A DNA stretch of 64,000 nt from Cellulomonas flavigena DSM 20109 (lineage in GTDB: Bacteria > Actinomycetota > Actinomycetes > Actinomycetales > Cellulomonadaceae), in assembly GCF_000092865.1 (NCBI RefSeq), contig NC_014151.1, forward strand, positions 620,001-684,000. The letters are read 5' to 3'. Under the pieces are notes generated by a model. That model was not told the DNA's origin, searched no databases, and saw only the letters and a list, made by a program, of their open reading frames with translations. Each line of letters begins with the position of its first letter. The stretch's first letter is position 1. Both the position numbers and the translations under genes were made by a program. This document shows positions 51,466 through 63,835 of this stretch, one piece after another.

Positions 51466-52626
51466 GTGAGCGGGCCGTCGCCCGCCGTCGCGGCCGTGCG
51501 GGTCGCGGTGCGCCGTGCGCTCGCCGACGTGCCGCCCGGCGCGACCGTCCTGGTGGCGTGCTCCGGCGGGGCGGACTCGCTCGCGCTCGCGGCCGGCCTG
51601 GCCTGGGAGGCACAGGACGGCGGGTGGCGCGCCGGCGCCGTGGTCGTGGACCACGGCCTGCAGGACGGGTCGCACGACGTGGCGCAGGAGGCCGCCGCCG
51701 CGTGCCGTCGGCTCGGGCTCGACCCCGTGCGGGTGGTCCGTGTCGACGTCGGCACCGCCGGCGGCCCCGAGGCCGCGGCCCGCAGCGCCCGCTACGCGGC
51801 GCTCGACGCGGCCGCCGACGAGCTCGACGCCACGGCCGTGCTGCTGGGGCACACGCTCGACGACCAGGCCGAGACGGTCCTGCTCGCGCTCGCGCGCGGC
51901 TCGGGGGAGCGGGCCCTGGCGGGCATGCGACCCGTGCGGGGGCGCCTGCGCCGGCCGCTGCTCGCGCTGCGACGCACCGACACCGAGGCGGCGTGCGCGG
52001 ACCAGGGCCTCGACCCGTGGCACGACCCGACCAACGGGCGCCACCCGACGGCCGACGTGCCGGCCGGGCTCCCGCTGCGCAGCCGCGTGCGGACCGAGGT
52101 GCTGCCCGTGCTCGAGGACGTCCTCGGCCCCGGGGTCGCGCAGGCGCTGGCCCGCACGGCCGACGCGCTCGCCGACGCCGCCGACGCGCTGGACCAGGCC
52201 GCCGCGCGCGTGCTCGCGGCCGCGTGGGGTGCGACGCGCGAGATGGCCGGACCGGGCGCCGTGGGTGCGGACCGGCCCGCCGCGGGCGAGGGGCAGCCGG
52301 GCCCCGTCGAGCCCCTCGTCCTGGACGTCGGGCCGCTCGCCGACGCGCCCGCGGCCGTGCGGCGGCGCGCGCTGCACGACGCCGCGGTACGCGCCGGGTG
52401 CCCGCCGGGAGCGCTCGCGCGGGTCCACGTGCTGGCCGTCGAGTCGCTGGTCACGCGCTGGCGCGGGCAGGGGCCCGTGCACCTGCCGGGCGGCCGGACC
52501 GCGTCCCGCGCGTGTGGCAGGCTCTACCTCGGCCGGCCGGACGCGGACGGAGGGCCGGACGCGGGAGGCGGTCGCCCGCCGGGTGATCCCGGGCGGCGGA
52601 CCGACGGACACGACGACCAGGAGTGA
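51466..52626 (+). CDS. tilS: tRNA(Ile)-lysidine synthetase
   Basis: A 386-residue N-type ATP pyrophosphatase that modifies C34 of the CAU-anticodon tRNA-Ile, changing its decoding from Met to Ile. The PP-loop is SGGADS (33-38). [20 protein letters not shown] and the DPTNGRH motif supply tRNA and ATP contacts. The C-terminal domain is shortened and Pro/Asp-rich at its end. The GTG start is 11 bases after the zincin stop. hpt follows after three bases, a pairing typical of actinobacteria. Confidence 0.93.
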   Translation: MSGPSPAVAAVRVAVRRALADVPPGATVLVACSGGADSLALAAGLAWEAQDGGWRAGAVVVDHGLQDGSHDVAQEAAAACRRLGLDPVRVVRVDVGTAGGPEAAARSARYAALDAAADELDATAVLLGHTLDDQAETVLLALARGSGERALAGMRPVRGRLRRPLLALRRTDTEAACADQGLDPWHDPTNGRHPTADVPAGLPLRSRVRTEVLPVLEDVLGPGVAQALARTADALADAADALDQAAARVLAAAWGATREMAGPGAVGADRPAAGEGQPGPVEPLVLDVGPLADAPAAVRRRALHDAAVRAGCPPGALARVHVLAVESLVTRWRGQGPVHLPGGRTASRACGRLYLGRPDADGGPDAGGGRPPGDPGRRTDGHDDQE

Positions 52627-52629
52627 GCT

Positions 52630-53184
52630 GTGGACGCGGCGGACATGGGTGACGACCTCGAGCGGGTGCTGCTGAGCGAGGAGCAGCTCCACGCGCGTCT
52701 GGACGAGATGGCGGCGCAGATCGACGCCGACTACGCGGGCGAGCCGCTGCTGCTCGTCGGCGTGCTCAAGGGCGCGGTGATGGTGATGGCGGACCTGGCG
52801 CGCCGGCTGCGCGGCGACGTCGCGATGGACTGGATGGCGGTGTCGTCCTACGGGTCGGGCACCAAGTCGTCGGGGGTCGTGCGGATCCTCAAGGACCTCG
52901 ACACGGACCTCACGGGCCGTCACGTGCTCATCGTCGAGGACATCATCGACTCGGGGCTGACGCTGTCGTGGCTGCTGTCGAACCTGCGTTCGCGCGGGCC
53001 GGCGTCGGTCGAGATCGCCACCATGCTGCGCAAGCCCGAGGCCGCGAAGGTCGACGTGCCGGTGCGCTACGTGGGCTTCGACATCCCGACGGAGTTCGTC
53101 GTCGGGTACGGCCTGGACTACGCCGAGCGGTACCGCAACCTGCCGTTCGTCGGCACGCTCGCGCCGCACGTCTACCAGTCCTGA
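52630..53184 (+). CDS. hpt: hypoxanthine phosphoribosyltransferase
   Basis: A 184-residue purine salvage enzyme making IMP and GMP from free bases. The PRPP-binding motif is [13 protein letters not shown], the pyrophosphate loop [12 protein letters not shown], and [25 protein letters not shown] the C-terminal purine pocket. GTG 52630 has AGGAG upstream within the tilS stop region. It is co-transcribed with tilS and precedes ftsH. Confidence 0.95.
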   Translation: MDAADMGDDLERVLLSEEQLHARLDEMAAQIDADYAGEPLLLVGVLKGAVMVMADLARRLRGDVAMDWMAVSSYGSGTKSSGVVRILKDLDTDLTGRHVLIVEDIIDSGLTLSWLLSNLRSRGPASVEIATMLRKPEAAKVDVPVRYVGFDIPTEFVVGYGLDYAERYRNLPFVGTLAPHVYQS

Positions 53185-53326
53185 CCCCTCGGCGCACCCG
53201 CACGGCACCCGCGGCGTCGGGGCCTGTGCCCTGGGCGAACACCACCGGGTACCGCCAGGTCCAGCGTGTACTTTCAAGGGCAGTGTCCCGTCGAGCGGAG
53301 GATGAGGGGCCACGCCCCGATCGCCC

Positions 53327-55375
<2,049 letters not shown>

Positions 55376-55376
55376 C

Positions 55377-56027
55377 GTGGGTGACGCACCTGTGGGTACG
55401 CCGGGCACGCCGCCGGCCTCGACGATCACGCGGACGCAGGGCCACGGCGGGCGCGCGATCGCACCGTTCGACGAGGAGCGCGCCGCGCGTGCCGTGCGCG
55501 AGCTGCTCCTGGCGGTCGGCGAGGACCCGGACCGCGAGGGCCTGCAGGAGACGCCGGCGCGCGTCGCCCGGGCGTACCGCGAGATCTTCGCGGGCCTGAC
55601 GATGGACGCGCGCGACGTGCTGACGACGACCTTCGACCTCGGGCACGAGGAGATGGTCATCGTGCGGGACATCGAGGTGTACTCCACGTGCGAGCACCAC
55701 CTGGTGCCGTTCCACGGCGTCGCGCACGTCGGCTACATCCCCGGTGCGGACGGTCGCATCACGGGGTTGTCGAAGCTCGCGCGGCTCGTCGACGTGTACG
55801 CGCGCCGCCCGCAGGTGCAGGAGCGCCTCACGTCCCAGGTCGCCGACGCGCTCGTCGAGGTGCTCGACCCGACGGGCGTGCTGGTCGTCGTCGAGTGCGA
55901 GCACCTGTGCATGTCGATGCGCGGCGTGCGCAAGCCGGGCTCGCGCACGGTGACGTCGGCGGTGCGCGGTCAGATGCGGGACGTCGCGACGCGCGCCGAG
56001 GCCATGAGCCTGCTCACGGCGCGCTGA
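55377..56027 (+). CDS. folE: GTP cyclohydrolase I
   Basis: A 216-residue enzyme making dihydroneopterin triphosphate, the first step of folate synthesis. The zinc ligands are in [12 protein letters not shown] and [13 protein letters not shown]. The GTP-contact region is [17 protein letters not shown], with the [16 protein letters not shown] helix. The GTG lies one base after the ftsH stop, so it is translated from the same message. folP and folBK follow directly. Confidence 0.95.
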   Translation: MGDAPVGTPGTPPASTITRTQGHGGRAIAPFDEERAARAVRELLLAVGEDPDREGLQETPARVARAYREIFAGLTMDARDVLTTTFDLGHEEMVIVRDIEVYSTCEHHLVPFHGVAHVGYIPGADGRITGLSKLARLVDVYARRPQVQERLTSQVADALVEVLDPTGVLVVVECEHLCMSMRGVRKPGSRTVTSAVRGQMRDVATRAEAMSLLTAR

Positions 56028-56038
56028 CGGGAGGGCGC

Positions 56039-56986
56039 GTGGACACGCGGACGGGCGACCACACCGCGGCCCCCGGTGGGCCGCGGCTGACCGCGCTGCC
56101 GGCCCACCTGCGCGCACCCGCGCGGACGCTCGTCATGGGCGTCGTCAACGTCACGCCGGACTCCTTCTCCGACGGCGGTCGCTGGTTCGACCCCGACGCG
56201 GCCGTCGCCCGCGGGCTCGCGCTGCTCGACGAGGGCGCCGACCTGCTCGACGTCGGCGGCGAGTCCACCCGGCCCGGTGCGCCGCGGGTGCCCGCGGCCG
56301 ACGAGCTCGTGCGCGTGCTGCCCGTCGTCGAGCGGCTCGTCGCGCACGGCGCGGCCGTCAGCGTCGACACCACCCGCGCAGCGGTCGCCGAGCAGGCCGT
56401 CGAGCGCGGTGCCGTGCTCGTCAACGACGTCTCGGGCGGCATGGCCGACCCGGGCATGGCGGCCGTCGTCGCGCGGACCGGTGCGGCGTACGTCGCGATG
56501 CACTGGCGGGGGCCGTCGGACGTGATGGACGACCACGACCGGTACGACGACGTGGTCGCGGACGTGCGCCGCGAGCTCGCCCAGCGTGTCGCGGTGCTGC
56601 GGGACGCCGGAGTGCGCGACGACCAGGTCGTGCTGGACCCGGGTCTCGGGTTCGCCAAGACGGGGGAGAGCAACTGGCCGCTCCTGGCGCGCCTGCCGGA
56701 GCTGCTGGCCGACGGCTTCCCCGTGCTGGTGGGGGCGAGCCGCAAGCGGTTCCTCGGGCACCTGCTGGCGGGTCCCGACGGCACACCCGCGCCCCCCGAG
56801 GCGCGCGACGAGGCGACCGCGGCCGTCACCACGCTGGCCGCGGCTGCGGGAGCATGGGCCGTGCGCGTGCACGAGGTGGGGGCGTCGGTCGCCGCGGTCC
56901 GGGTCGCCGCGCGCTGGCGGGCCGCGCAGGGCGAGGCAACGGCACGGCGCGCGACGTCGCGCGCCGGACAAGGAGGAGCACGGTGA
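56039..56986 (+). CDS. folP: dihydropteroate synthase
   Basis: A 315-residue TIM-barrel enzyme joining pterin pyrophosphate with p-aminobenzoate. Signatures: GVVNVTPDSFSDGG, LLDVGGESTRPGAPRV, NDVSGG and LDPGLGFAKTGESNW, with GASRKRFLG for pterin and sulfa contacts. GTG 56039 has a GGGAGGG site just behind the folE stop. Its stop overlaps the folBK start (GTGA). Confidence 0.95.
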   Translation: MDTRTGDHTAAPGGPRLTALPAHLRAPARTLVMGVVNVTPDSFSDGGRWFDPDAAVARGLALLDEGADLLDVGGESTRPGAPRVPAADELVRVLPVVERLVAHGAAVSVDTTRAAVAEQAVERGAVLVNDVSGGMADPGMAAVVARTGAAYVAMHWRGPSDVMDDHDRYDDVVADVRRELAQRVAVLRDAGVRDDQVVLDPGLGFAKTGESNWPLLARLPELLADGFPVLVGASRKRFLGHLLAGPDGTPAPPEARDEATAAVTTLAAAAGAWAVRVHEVGASVAAVRVAARWRAAQGEATARRATSRAGQGGAR

Positions 56987-58560
56987 ACGTGCAGGACGAC
57001 ACGTACGACGAGGCGGGGCGGCGGTGGGACCAGATCCGCCTCACGGGTGTGTCCGCCACCGGGTACCACGGGGTGTTCGCGCACGAGCGGCGCGAGGGGC
57101 AGACGTTCGTGGCCGACGTCGTGCTGCACGTCGACACGCGCCGCGCCGCCGCGAACGACGACCTGGCGCACACCGTCGACTACGGCGAGGTCGCGCTGCT
57201 CGTCGCGGCCGTCCTGTCGGGCGAGCCGGTGGATCTCGTGGAGACCGTCGCCGAGCGGATCGCGGCCACCGTGCTCGCGCGGCCCGGCGTCCACGCCGTC
57301 GACGTCGCGGTCCACAAGCCGCAGGCGCCCATCACCGTGCCGTTCGGGGATGTCGTCGTCTCGATCCGCCGCGACCGCAGCAAGCTCCCCGCGGCCGAGC
57401 CCTACCGGCCGGCGACGGGTCAGGTGCGCCGCCCGGCGGACCCCGAGCAGCAGCACCCGCGCACCGCACCGCTGCCGCTGACGGACGTCGCGCCGGCGTT
57501 CGCGTCGGTGGACGTGGTGCACGCGGACCCGCCGTCGGCCGCCACGGCGACGAGCCCGTTCGCCCCGACCTCGTCGGACCCCGTGCCGTCGACCCCGACG
57601 CCGTCCAGCCCGTTCGCCCCCACGTCGGTGGGCCCGGTGCCGTCGGCCCCGACACCGGCCGCGCCGGTCCCGGCCGGCCCGTTCGCCCCGCCGCCCGCGC
57701 CCGCGCCGCTCGCCGCGCCGCCGCTGCCCTCGCACCTGCCGGGGCCGCCGCCCGCCGCCCCTGCGGCGCCGGTGACGTCGCCCGCGGGCCCCGACGGGCC
57801 GGGCTCCGTCGTCGTCGGCCCCGCTCCCACCGGTGCCGTGCCGACGGGCGTCGTGCCGGCGGTCGGGATCGCGGCGGGCCCCGTCCCCGCGCACGTGCCG
57901 GTGCCCGACGCGGCGCGCACCGAGCTCATGGCCCCGGTGACGGACGTCGTCGACGCCGAGATCGTCCTCGACGCGCTCGACGAGCCGCCCGCGCAGCCGG
58001 TGCGCGCCGTGCTGGCGCTGGGGTCGAACATCGGCCCCGCGCAGGAGACCCTGCGGCAGGCCGTTGCCGACATCGCCGCCACACCCGGCGTGGAGGTCGT
58101 CGCGGTGTCGCCGCTGGCGCGCACGGCCGCCGTCGGCCCGGAGCAGCCCGACTTCCTCAACGCCGTCGTCCTGGCGCGCACCACGCTGTCGCCGCGGGAC
58201 CTGCTGCGGGCCGCGCACGCGGTCGAGGACCGGCACGGGCGCGAGCGCCACGAGCGTTGGGGGCCGCGCACGCTCGACGTCGACGTCATCGTGCACGGCG
58301 ACACGCTCGCGGTGACGGACGACCTGGAGCTGCCGCACCCCCGCGCGCACGAGCGGGCGTTCGTGCTGCAGCCCTGGGCGCAGATCGACCCCGAGGCGCA
58401 GCTGCCGGGCCTCGGCGGCGGCCCGGTCGCGCAGCTCGCGGCCACCGCGCCCGACCGTGACGGTGTGCGGTGGATGGCGCTCGACTGGCTGACGGCTCCG
58501 GTGCCGGCCGCGAACCCGGAGCCGGACAACGCGAGCCAGGGCGAGGCGCACCTGCCGTGA
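56983..58560 (+). CDS. folBK: fused dihydroneopterin aldolase / HPPK with long linker
   Basis: A 525-residue bifunctional folate enzyme. Residues about 11-125 are FolB: RLTGVSATGYHGVFAHERREGQTFVADVVLHVD and KPQAPITVPFGDVVVSI. Residues about 338-490 are FolK (HPPK): VLALGSNIGPAQETL, FLNAVVLARTTLSPRDLL and RHERWGPRTLDVDVIVHG. The 210-residue Pro/Ala/Val linker between them carries SPFAPTS repeats and is far longer than needed. The order suits sequential use of dihydroneopterin and hydroxymethyl-dihydropterin. The start overlaps the folP stop and the stop overlaps the DUF3180 start. Confidence 0.92.
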   Translation: MNVQDDTYDEAGRRWDQIRLTGVSATGYHGVFAHERREGQTFVADVVLHVDTRRAAANDDLAHTVDYGEVALLVAAVLSGEPVDLVETVAERIAATVLARPGVHAVDVAVHKPQAPITVPFGDVVVSIRRDRSKLPAAEPYRPATGQVRRPADPEQQHPRTAPLPLTDVAPAFASVDVVHADPPSAATATSPFAPTSSDPVPSTPTPSSPFAPTSVGPVPSAPTPAAPVPAGPFAPPPAPAPLAAPPLPSHLPGPPPAAPAAPVTSPAGPDGPGSVVVGPAPTGAVPTGVVPAVGIAAGPVPAHVPVPDAARTELMAPVTDVVDAEIVLDALDEPPAQPVRAVLALGSNIGPAQETLRQAVADIAATPGVEVVAVSPLARTAAVGPEQPDFLNAVVLARTTLSPRDLLRAAHAVEDRHGRERHERWGPRTLDVDVIVHGDTLAVTDDLELPHPRAHERAFVLQPWAQIDPEAQLPGLGGGPVAQLAATAPDRDGVRWMALDWLTAPVPAANPEPDNASQGEAHLP

Positions 58561-59051
58561 GCGCGACCCGCGTCCGCACGCTCGTCCTGGTCGCCGTGGG
58601 TGTCGCGGCGGTGACCTGGTGGGTCATGCAGATGGCCGTGGGCCGCGGCGCCGCGACGCCGCCCGACGTGCCGTGGCTCGTGGTGGCGGTCGAGCTGCTG
58701 ATCGGTGCGGTGGTGCTCTCGATGGGCTGGGCGGTGCGGCAGTACCAGCGCGGGAAGCGTCCGACGCTCGACCCCGTCCGGGCGGCCCGCACGGCGGTGC
58801 TCGCCAAGGCGTCCTGCTACACCGGTGCGCTGCTCACCGGCTGGTACGGCGGGCAGGCGCTGTCGCTGCTGACCGACGCCGACGTGCCGGGCAGCCTGGA
58901 ACGGGCGGCGGCCGCCGGCCTGGCGACCCTCGGCGCCGTCGTCCTGGGTGCCGTCGGGGTCGTCGTGGAGCACTGGTGCCGGATCCCGCCGCCCGACGCC
59001 GAGGGGTCGGGGCTGGGACGCGCCGCGGACCTCGACCCGTCCGCGGGCTGA
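58557..59051 (+). CDS. DUF3180 membrane protein
   Basis: A 164-residue protein with four hydrophobic helices (VRTLVLVAVGVAAVTWWVM, WLVVAVELLIGAVVLSMGWAV, VLAKASCYTGALLTGWYGGQAL, GLATLGAVVLGAVGVVV), the layout of the actinobacterial DUF3180 family. It is regularly found behind folK, but its function is unknown. The GTG start overlaps the folBK stop by four bases. The tail is acidic and polar. Confidence 0.88.
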   Translation: MSATRVRTLVLVAVGVAAVTWWVMQMAVGRGAATPPDVPWLVVAVELLIGAVVLSMGWAVRQYQRGKRPTLDPVRAARTAVLAKASCYTGALLTGWYGGQALSLLTDADVPGSLERAAAAGLATLGAVVLGAVGVVVEHWCRIPPPDAEGSGLGRAADLDPSAG

Positions 59052-59136
59052 CGCGGGGGACGCCGCCGCGGCGACCACCCCGAGATCCGCCGTACGACCG
59101 ACCCGGCGCACCCGGTGCGTGCGGGAGGATGAGCCC

Positions 59137-59652
59137 ATGACCACCCACCCCGAGGCGCCGGCCCCCGGCGCCGACCCGTTCGAGCTCCACGACGTCGAGT
59201 GGACCGCCGTGTCGCCCCGCCTGGCGACGGCGCGCATGGTCGTGCTGGGCATCTGGGCGGTGGTGCTGCTGGTCCCGACGGTCGCTGTCGCGGCACTCGT
59301 CGGCGTCGCCTGGGTCTGGGCGTTCCCGGGGGCGCTCGCCCTGCTGCTGCTGTGGAGCGCGCTGCTGATCCACCGCCAGGTCCGTGCGCTGCGCTATGCC
59401 GAGCGCGCCGACGACCTGCTCATCCGCCGCGGCATCCTGCTGCGCTCACTGGTCGTCGTGCCCTACGGCCGCATGCAGTTCGTCGACGTGAGCTCGGGCC
59501 CGCTCGCGCGGCGGTTCGGCATCGCGACGGTGCAGCTGCACACCGCGGCGCCGGGCACGGACGCCACGATCCCCGGCCTGCCGCCGGCCGAGGCGGCGCG
59601 CCTGCGCGACCGGCTCGCGTCGCGCGGTGAGGCCCGGCTGGCGGGCCTGTGA
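59137..59652 (+). CDS. bacterial PH-domain membrane protein (YdbS-like)
   Basis: A 171-residue protein with two adjacent transmembrane helices (VLGIWAVVLLVPTVAVAALVGVAWVWAFPGALALLLLW), then a bPH_2 domain: RYAERADDLLIRRGILLRSLVVVPYGRMQFVDVSSGPLARRFGIATVQLHT. B. subtilis YdbS/YdbT-type pairs affect envelope stress and bacteriocin tolerance. The ATG has a GGGAGGATG site. Its stop overlaps the start of the larger PH protein. Confidence 0.9.
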   Translation: MTTHPEAPAPGADPFELHDVEWTAVSPRLATARMVVLGIWAVVLLVPTVAVAALVGVAWVWAFPGALALLLLWSALLIHRQVRALRYAERADDLLIRRGILLRSLVVVPYGRMQFVDVSSGPLARRFGIATVQLHTAAPGTDATIPGLPPAEAARLRDRLASRGEARLAGL

Positions 59653-61316
59653 GCACGGCCCTGAACCCCGTGCCGGAGTCCGCCGGCGAGGAGAGCTACG
59701 ACTGGCGGCGGCTGCACCCGGTGACGCCGGCGCTGCGCGGCTGGAAGGTGCTGGTCGCGTTCGTCGCGGTCGTCGGGTTCCAGATGTCCGACACGCTGCG
59801 CCAGGTCGCGGACGCGCTCGGGCCCGGCCGTGCCTGGCTCCTGGTCCTGGGCGCCGTCGTGCTCGTCGGCGTCGTCGGGTTCGTCTACTCCGCGCTGGCG
59901 TGGCGCGTCATGCGGTACGCGGTGACTGACAGCGCCGTGCACCTGCGCACGGGACTGGTGTTCCGGCAGCAGCGGCAGGCGCGGCTGGACCGCCTGCAGG
60001 CGGTCGACGTCGTGCAGCCGCTGCTCGCCCGCCTCCTGGGCCTCGCGCAGCTGAACCTCGAGGTCGCCGGCGGTGCCGGGTCGGCCGTGCAGCTCGCGTT
60101 CCTGCGGGAGTCCGAGGCCACCGCCCTGCGTGCGCAGATCCTGGCGCTCGCGGCGGGTGTCGGGCCGACGTCCGCGGGGGCCGTCCCGGCCGCCGCCCCC
60201 GGGACCGGGCCCGCGCAGTACAGCCCGCCCGCGCAGGACGGCGTGCCCGCGCAGGAGGGTGCTGTCGTCCCGGTCGCGGCGCCGGTCTACGCCGCCGCCC
60301 CCGAGCGGCAGGTGTACGAGCTGCCGATGCCGCGGCTCATCCGCTCGATCCTGTGGTCCGTGCCGCCGTGGTTCCTCGTCGCGCTGTTCGGTGCGCTCGT
60401 GGTCGTCAGCATCGTCGTGGGTGACGTCAGCGGCCTGTTCGTCATGGTGCCGGCCGCGCTCGGCGCCGGCGGGTACGTCTGGAACCGCATCAACTCCGGG
60501 GCGACGTTCCGCGCCGCGGCGTCCCCGGACGGCATCCGGCTGCGCCACGGCCTGACGGAGACCCGCACGCAGACCGTCCCCCCGGGTCGCGTGCAGGCCG
60601 TGCGCCTCACCCAGGGTCCGCTGTGGCGGCGCCACGACTGGTGGCAGGTCGAGATCAACGTCGCCGGCTACGGCGCGACGACCGACGCGCAGAAGGGCTC
60701 CACGCTGCACCCCGTCGCGACGCGCGCCGAGGCCGCGGTCGCGCTGTGGCTCGTGCTGCCGGACCTGGGCGTCGACGACCCGGTGGCGGCGCTCGACGCT
60801 GCGCTCGCGGGCCGGGACGACGACGGCGGCTTCACGCCCGCGCCGCGCAGCGCCCGCTGGGTCGACCCCTTCAGCCGCCGCCGTCACGGCGTGCTCGTCA
60901 CGCGGACCGCGCTGGTCATGCGGTCGGGCCGGCTGTGGCGCACGGTCGTCGTCGTGCCGCACGAGCGCACCCAGAGCCTCGGCCTGGAGCAGGGGCCGCT
61001 GCAGCGTCGCCTGGGTCTGGCGACGTTCGTCGCGCACTCGACGCCGGGCCCCGTGGCGCCGCGCGTCCAGCACCTCGAGGCGCACGTCGCGGCCGCCCTG
61101 CTCGAGGAGCAGTCCGAGCGTGCCCGTCAGGCGCGCGCGGTCGCCGGGCCGGAGCTCTGGATGCGCGCCGCGACGGCGGACCTCGGCACGGGCGTCGCGG
61201 GCACGCACGCCGCGGTGGACGCCGACGCGCCGCAACCGGTGCCGCCGGCGCCCGCTCCGGTCCAGGTGCCCACCCACCAGCCGTCGGCACCCGCCCCGGG
61301 GGAGCCGCAGGCGTGA
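59649..61316 (+). CDS. multi-PH-domain membrane protein (YdbT-like)
   Basis: A 555-residue protein with three bPH_2-type domains: [53 protein letters not shown], then [46 protein letters not shown], and [49 protein letters not shown]. Hydrophobic pairs lie near residues 36-80 and 230-275. It is the partner of the YdbS-like protein, with a GTGA overlap. The C-terminus is Pro-rich. Confidence 0.9.
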   Translation: MSTALNPVPESAGEESYDWRRLHPVTPALRGWKVLVAFVAVVGFQMSDTLRQVADALGPGRAWLLVLGAVVLVGVVGFVYSALAWRVMRYAVTDSAVHLRTGLVFRQQRQARLDRLQAVDVVQPLLARLLGLAQLNLEVAGGAGSAVQLAFLRESEATALRAQILALAAGVGPTSAGAVPAAAPGTGPAQYSPPAQDGVPAQEGAVVPVAAPVYAAAPERQVYELPMPRLIRSILWSVPPWFLVALFGALVVVSIVVGDVSGLFVMVPAALGAGGYVWNRINSGATFRAAASPDGIRLRHGLTETRTQTVPPGRVQAVRLTQGPLWRRHDWWQVEINVAGYGATTDAQKGSTLHPVATRAEAAVALWLVLPDLGVDDPVAALDAALAGRDDDGGFTPAPRSARWVDPFSRRRHGVLVTRTALVMRSGRLWRTVVVVPHERTQSLGLEQGPLQRRLGLATFVAHSTPGPVAPRVQHLEAHVAAALLEEQSERARQARAVAGPELWMRAATADLGTGVAGTHAAVDADAPQPVPPAPAPVQVPTHQPSAPAPGEPQA

Positions 61317-62347
61317 GCGCCGACCCCGCGTCCCGCCCGGGGCGCCTCGGCGTCGGTGTGGTCGGCGCGGGGCGCGTCGGCGCGGTGCTCGGCAACGCGT
61401 TGCGCGGGGCGGGGCACCCGGTGGTCGGCGTCTCGGCCGTGTCGGCCGAGTCCCGCGAGCGGGCCGCGACGCTGCTGCCGGGCGTGCCGGTGCTCGACGT
61501 CCCGGAGGTCGTGCGGCGGGCCGAGCTCGTGCTGCTCGCGGTGCCGGACGACGCGCTGGCGCCGCTCGTGCAGGGCCTGGCCGACACCGGTGCGTGGCAG
61601 GCGGGCCAGATCGCCGTGCACACGTCGGGAAGGTTCGGGGCCGACGTCCTCGCGCCGGCGCGCGCGGTCGGTGTGATCCCGCTCGCGCTGCACCCGGCGA
61701 TGACGTTCACGGGCACGTCGCTGGACCTGGCGCGGCTCGTCGGGTGCGCGTTCGCCGTGACGGCGCCGGCGCCCGTGCTGCCCATCGGGCAGGCGCTCGT
61801 CGTCGAGGTCGGCGGCGAGCCCGTCGTCGTCGCCGAGGAGCAGCGCCGCCTCTACCACGCGGGCCTCGCCCACGGTGCGAACCACCTGGTGGTGCTGGTC
61901 GCGCAGGCGGCGCAGGCGCTGCGCGCGGCGGGCGTCGGGGAGCCGGGCCGGGTGCTGCGGCCCCTGCTGGAGGCCGCGCTCGACGGAGCGCTGCGCGCCG
62001 AGGACGCCGCCGGCACCGACGGCCCGGGTGCGATCTCCGCCCTCACCGGCCCTGTGCGGCGCGGCGACGCCGGCACGGTGGCCGACCACCTGGCCGTGCT
62101 GGGGGCGCTGGGCGCCACGAGCGGTGCGGTGGACCTCGCGGCGGGTTACGGTGCCCTGTCACGCGCGGCGGCGGCACGCGCCCTCGGCGCGGGCCTCACC
62201 GGCCCGGACGCCGTGCAGCGCGTGCTCGACGCGCTCGCGGGCATCAACGGGCCGCCGGCGACGTTGCAGCAGGAGGACGACGGCCCGCCGCACCCTGGTG
62301 CCGGGTCGACCGACGACGGCGGTACCCCGCCGCAGGAGGACGCATGA
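61313..62347 (+). CDS. Rossmann-fold DUF2520 protein, possible ketopantoate reductase
   Basis: A 344-residue NAD(P)-binding protein. The dinucleotide fold is [22 protein letters not shown], with a second turn [30 protein letters not shown] and the [16 protein letters not shown] motif typical of the Rossmann-like plus DUF2520 family. The C-terminal helical domain holds [20 protein letters not shown]. The family resembles PanG, reported (from memory) as an alternative ketopantoate reductase. Its GTGA/ATGA coupling to panC supports a pantothenate role. Confidence 0.85.
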   Translation: MSADPASRPGRLGVGVVGAGRVGAVLGNALRGAGHPVVGVSAVSAESRERAATLLPGVPVLDVPEVVRRAELVLLAVPDDALAPLVQGLADTGAWQAGQIAVHTSGRFGADVLAPARAVGVIPLALHPAMTFTGTSLDLARLVGCAFAVTAPAPVLPIGQALVVEVGGEPVVVAEEQRRLYHAGLAHGANHLVVLVAQAAQALRAAGVGEPGRVLRPLLEAALDGALRAEDAAGTDGPGAISALTGPVRRGDAGTVADHLAVLGALGATSGAVDLAAGYGALSRAAAARALGAGLTGPDAVQRVLDALAGINGPPATLQQEDDGPPHPGAGSTDDGGTPPQEDA

Positions 62348-63318
62348 GCACCATCCACCCCGCGCTGGTGCGCGACCGCGACGCGCTCGCGGCCGCGCTC
62401 GCCCCGCAGGACGCCGCGACGCTGCCGCGGTCCGAGGACGACGGTGCGCGGCGGCCGTACCGGCGAGCCGTGGTCATGACCATGGGCGCGCTGCACGCCG
62501 GCCACCTCGCGCTGGTGGAGCACGCGCGGTCGCTGGCGGACGTCGTGGTCGTGACGATCTTCGTCAACCCGCTGCAGTTCGGCCCGAGCGAGGACCTCGC
62601 GCGCTATCCGCGCGACCTCGAGGGCGACCTCGCGCTGCTGTCGGGCCCGGGCCTGCTGCGTGCCCAGGACGTCGTGTTCGCGCCGACGGTCGACGTGGTC
62701 TACCCCGACGGCGACCCGGCGGTCCGCGTCACGGCGGGGCGCGTGGGGGAGGTGCTCGAGGGGCGGTCACGGCCGGGCCACCTCGACGGCGTGCTGACGG
62801 TCGTGCTCAAGCTGATGCACCTCACGCGGCCGGACGTGGCCGTCTTCGGCCAGAAGGACGCACAGCAGGTCGTGGCGGTGCGGCGCATGGTCCGCGATCT
62901 CGACGTGCCGGTGGACGTCGCGGTGCACCCGACGGTGCGCGAGCGCGACGGTCTGGCGCGCTCGAGCCGCAACGCGTACCTGTCCGCGGAGGAGCGGGCA
63001 CGGGCGCTCGCGCTGTCCGCCGCGCTCGACGCGGGCCGGCGGGCCGCCGAGGCGGGGGAGGGCCCGGACGCCGTGGTCGCCGCCGCGCGCGCGGTGCTCG
63101 GCGAGCGCCTCGCGGACGACGACGCCGTGGACTACGTGGCGCTCGTCGACTCCGCGACGCTCGAGGAGGCCGGGCCCGGCACGGGTGAGGCGCTGCTGCT
63201 GCTCGCCGCGCGCGTGGGCGCGACGCGGCTCATCGACAACCTGCCGCTGACGCTCGGGGGCGTCGCGGCACCGGGGACCGCTGCGTCCCAGCACCGTACG
63301 GACGGAGGTGCCGCGTGA
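62344..63318 (+). CDS. panC: pantothenate synthetase
   Basis: A 324-residue enzyme condensing pantoate with beta-alanine. Nucleotidyl-transferase motifs: [28 protein letters not shown] [41 protein letters not shown] and [16 protein letters not shown]. The ATG overlaps the DUF2520 stop (ATGA) and its stop overlaps the panD start. Together the three genes form a compact pantothenate unit. Confidence 0.95.
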   Translation: MSTIHPALVRDRDALAAALAPQDAATLPRSEDDGARRPYRRAVVMTMGALHAGHLALVEHARSLADVVVVTIFVNPLQFGPSEDLARYPRDLEGDLALLSGPGLLRAQDVVFAPTVDVVYPDGDPAVRVTAGRVGEVLEGRSRPGHLDGVLTVVLKLMHLTRPDVAVFGQKDAQQVVAVRRMVRDLDVPVDVAVHPTVRERDGLARSSRNAYLSAEERARALALSAALDAGRRAAEAGEGPDAVVAAARAVLGERLADDDAVDYVALVDSATLEEAGPGTGEALLLLAARVGATRLIDNLPLTLGGVAAPGTAASQHRTDGGAA

Positions 63319-63782
63319 CGACGCTGCAGCGCACGATGATGACCGGCAAGGTGCACCGCGCGACGGTCACCGCCGCCGACCTGCACTACGTCGGGTCGAT
63401 CACGATCGACGCGGACCTGCTCGAGGCCGCGGACATCCTGCCCGGGCAGCAGGTGGACGTCGTCGACGTCACCAACGGTGCGCGGCTGACGACGTACGCG
63501 ATCGCGGGCGAGCCGGCCGGCGGGCAGGTCTGCGTCAACGGCGCGGCCGCGCACCTGGTGCACCCGGGTGACGTCGTCATCGTCATCGCGTACGGCACGA
63601 TGTCGGACGCGGAGGCGCGCACGTACACGCCGCACGTCGTGCTGGTCGACGCGGACAACCGGCCCGTCGACGTGGGCGACGACCCGGGGCAGGTGCCCGA
63701 GGAGTGGACGGAGCGCACGGGGCTCGTCGCCTCGGGCGTGCCGCTGGCGGACGCGCGCGCCGCCCTCGACGCGTCCCGCTGA
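63315..63782 (+). CDS. panD: aspartate 1-decarboxylase
   Basis: A 155-residue pyruvoyl enzyme making beta-alanine. The self-processing bond is G27-S28 in [10 protein letters not shown], with INGAAAHL-type [23 protein letters not shown] and the N-terminal [12 protein letters not shown]. It is somewhat longer at the C-terminus than the 117-140 residues usual for the family. The GTG overlaps the panC stop. In actinobacteria the precursor is cleaved without a maturation factor. Confidence 0.95.
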   Translation: MTTLQRTMMTGKVHRATVTAADLHYVGSITIDADLLEAADILPGQQVDVVDVTNGARLTTYAIAGEPAGGQVCVNGAAAHLVHPGDVVIVIAYGTMSDAEARTYTPHVVLVDADNRPVDVGDDPGQVPEEWTERTGLVASGVPLADARAALDASR

Positions 63783-63835
63783 CACCCGCTGGTCACGTCC
63801 GCCGTCCGGGGCGGGCGCGCGAGTAGGGTCCCCCC

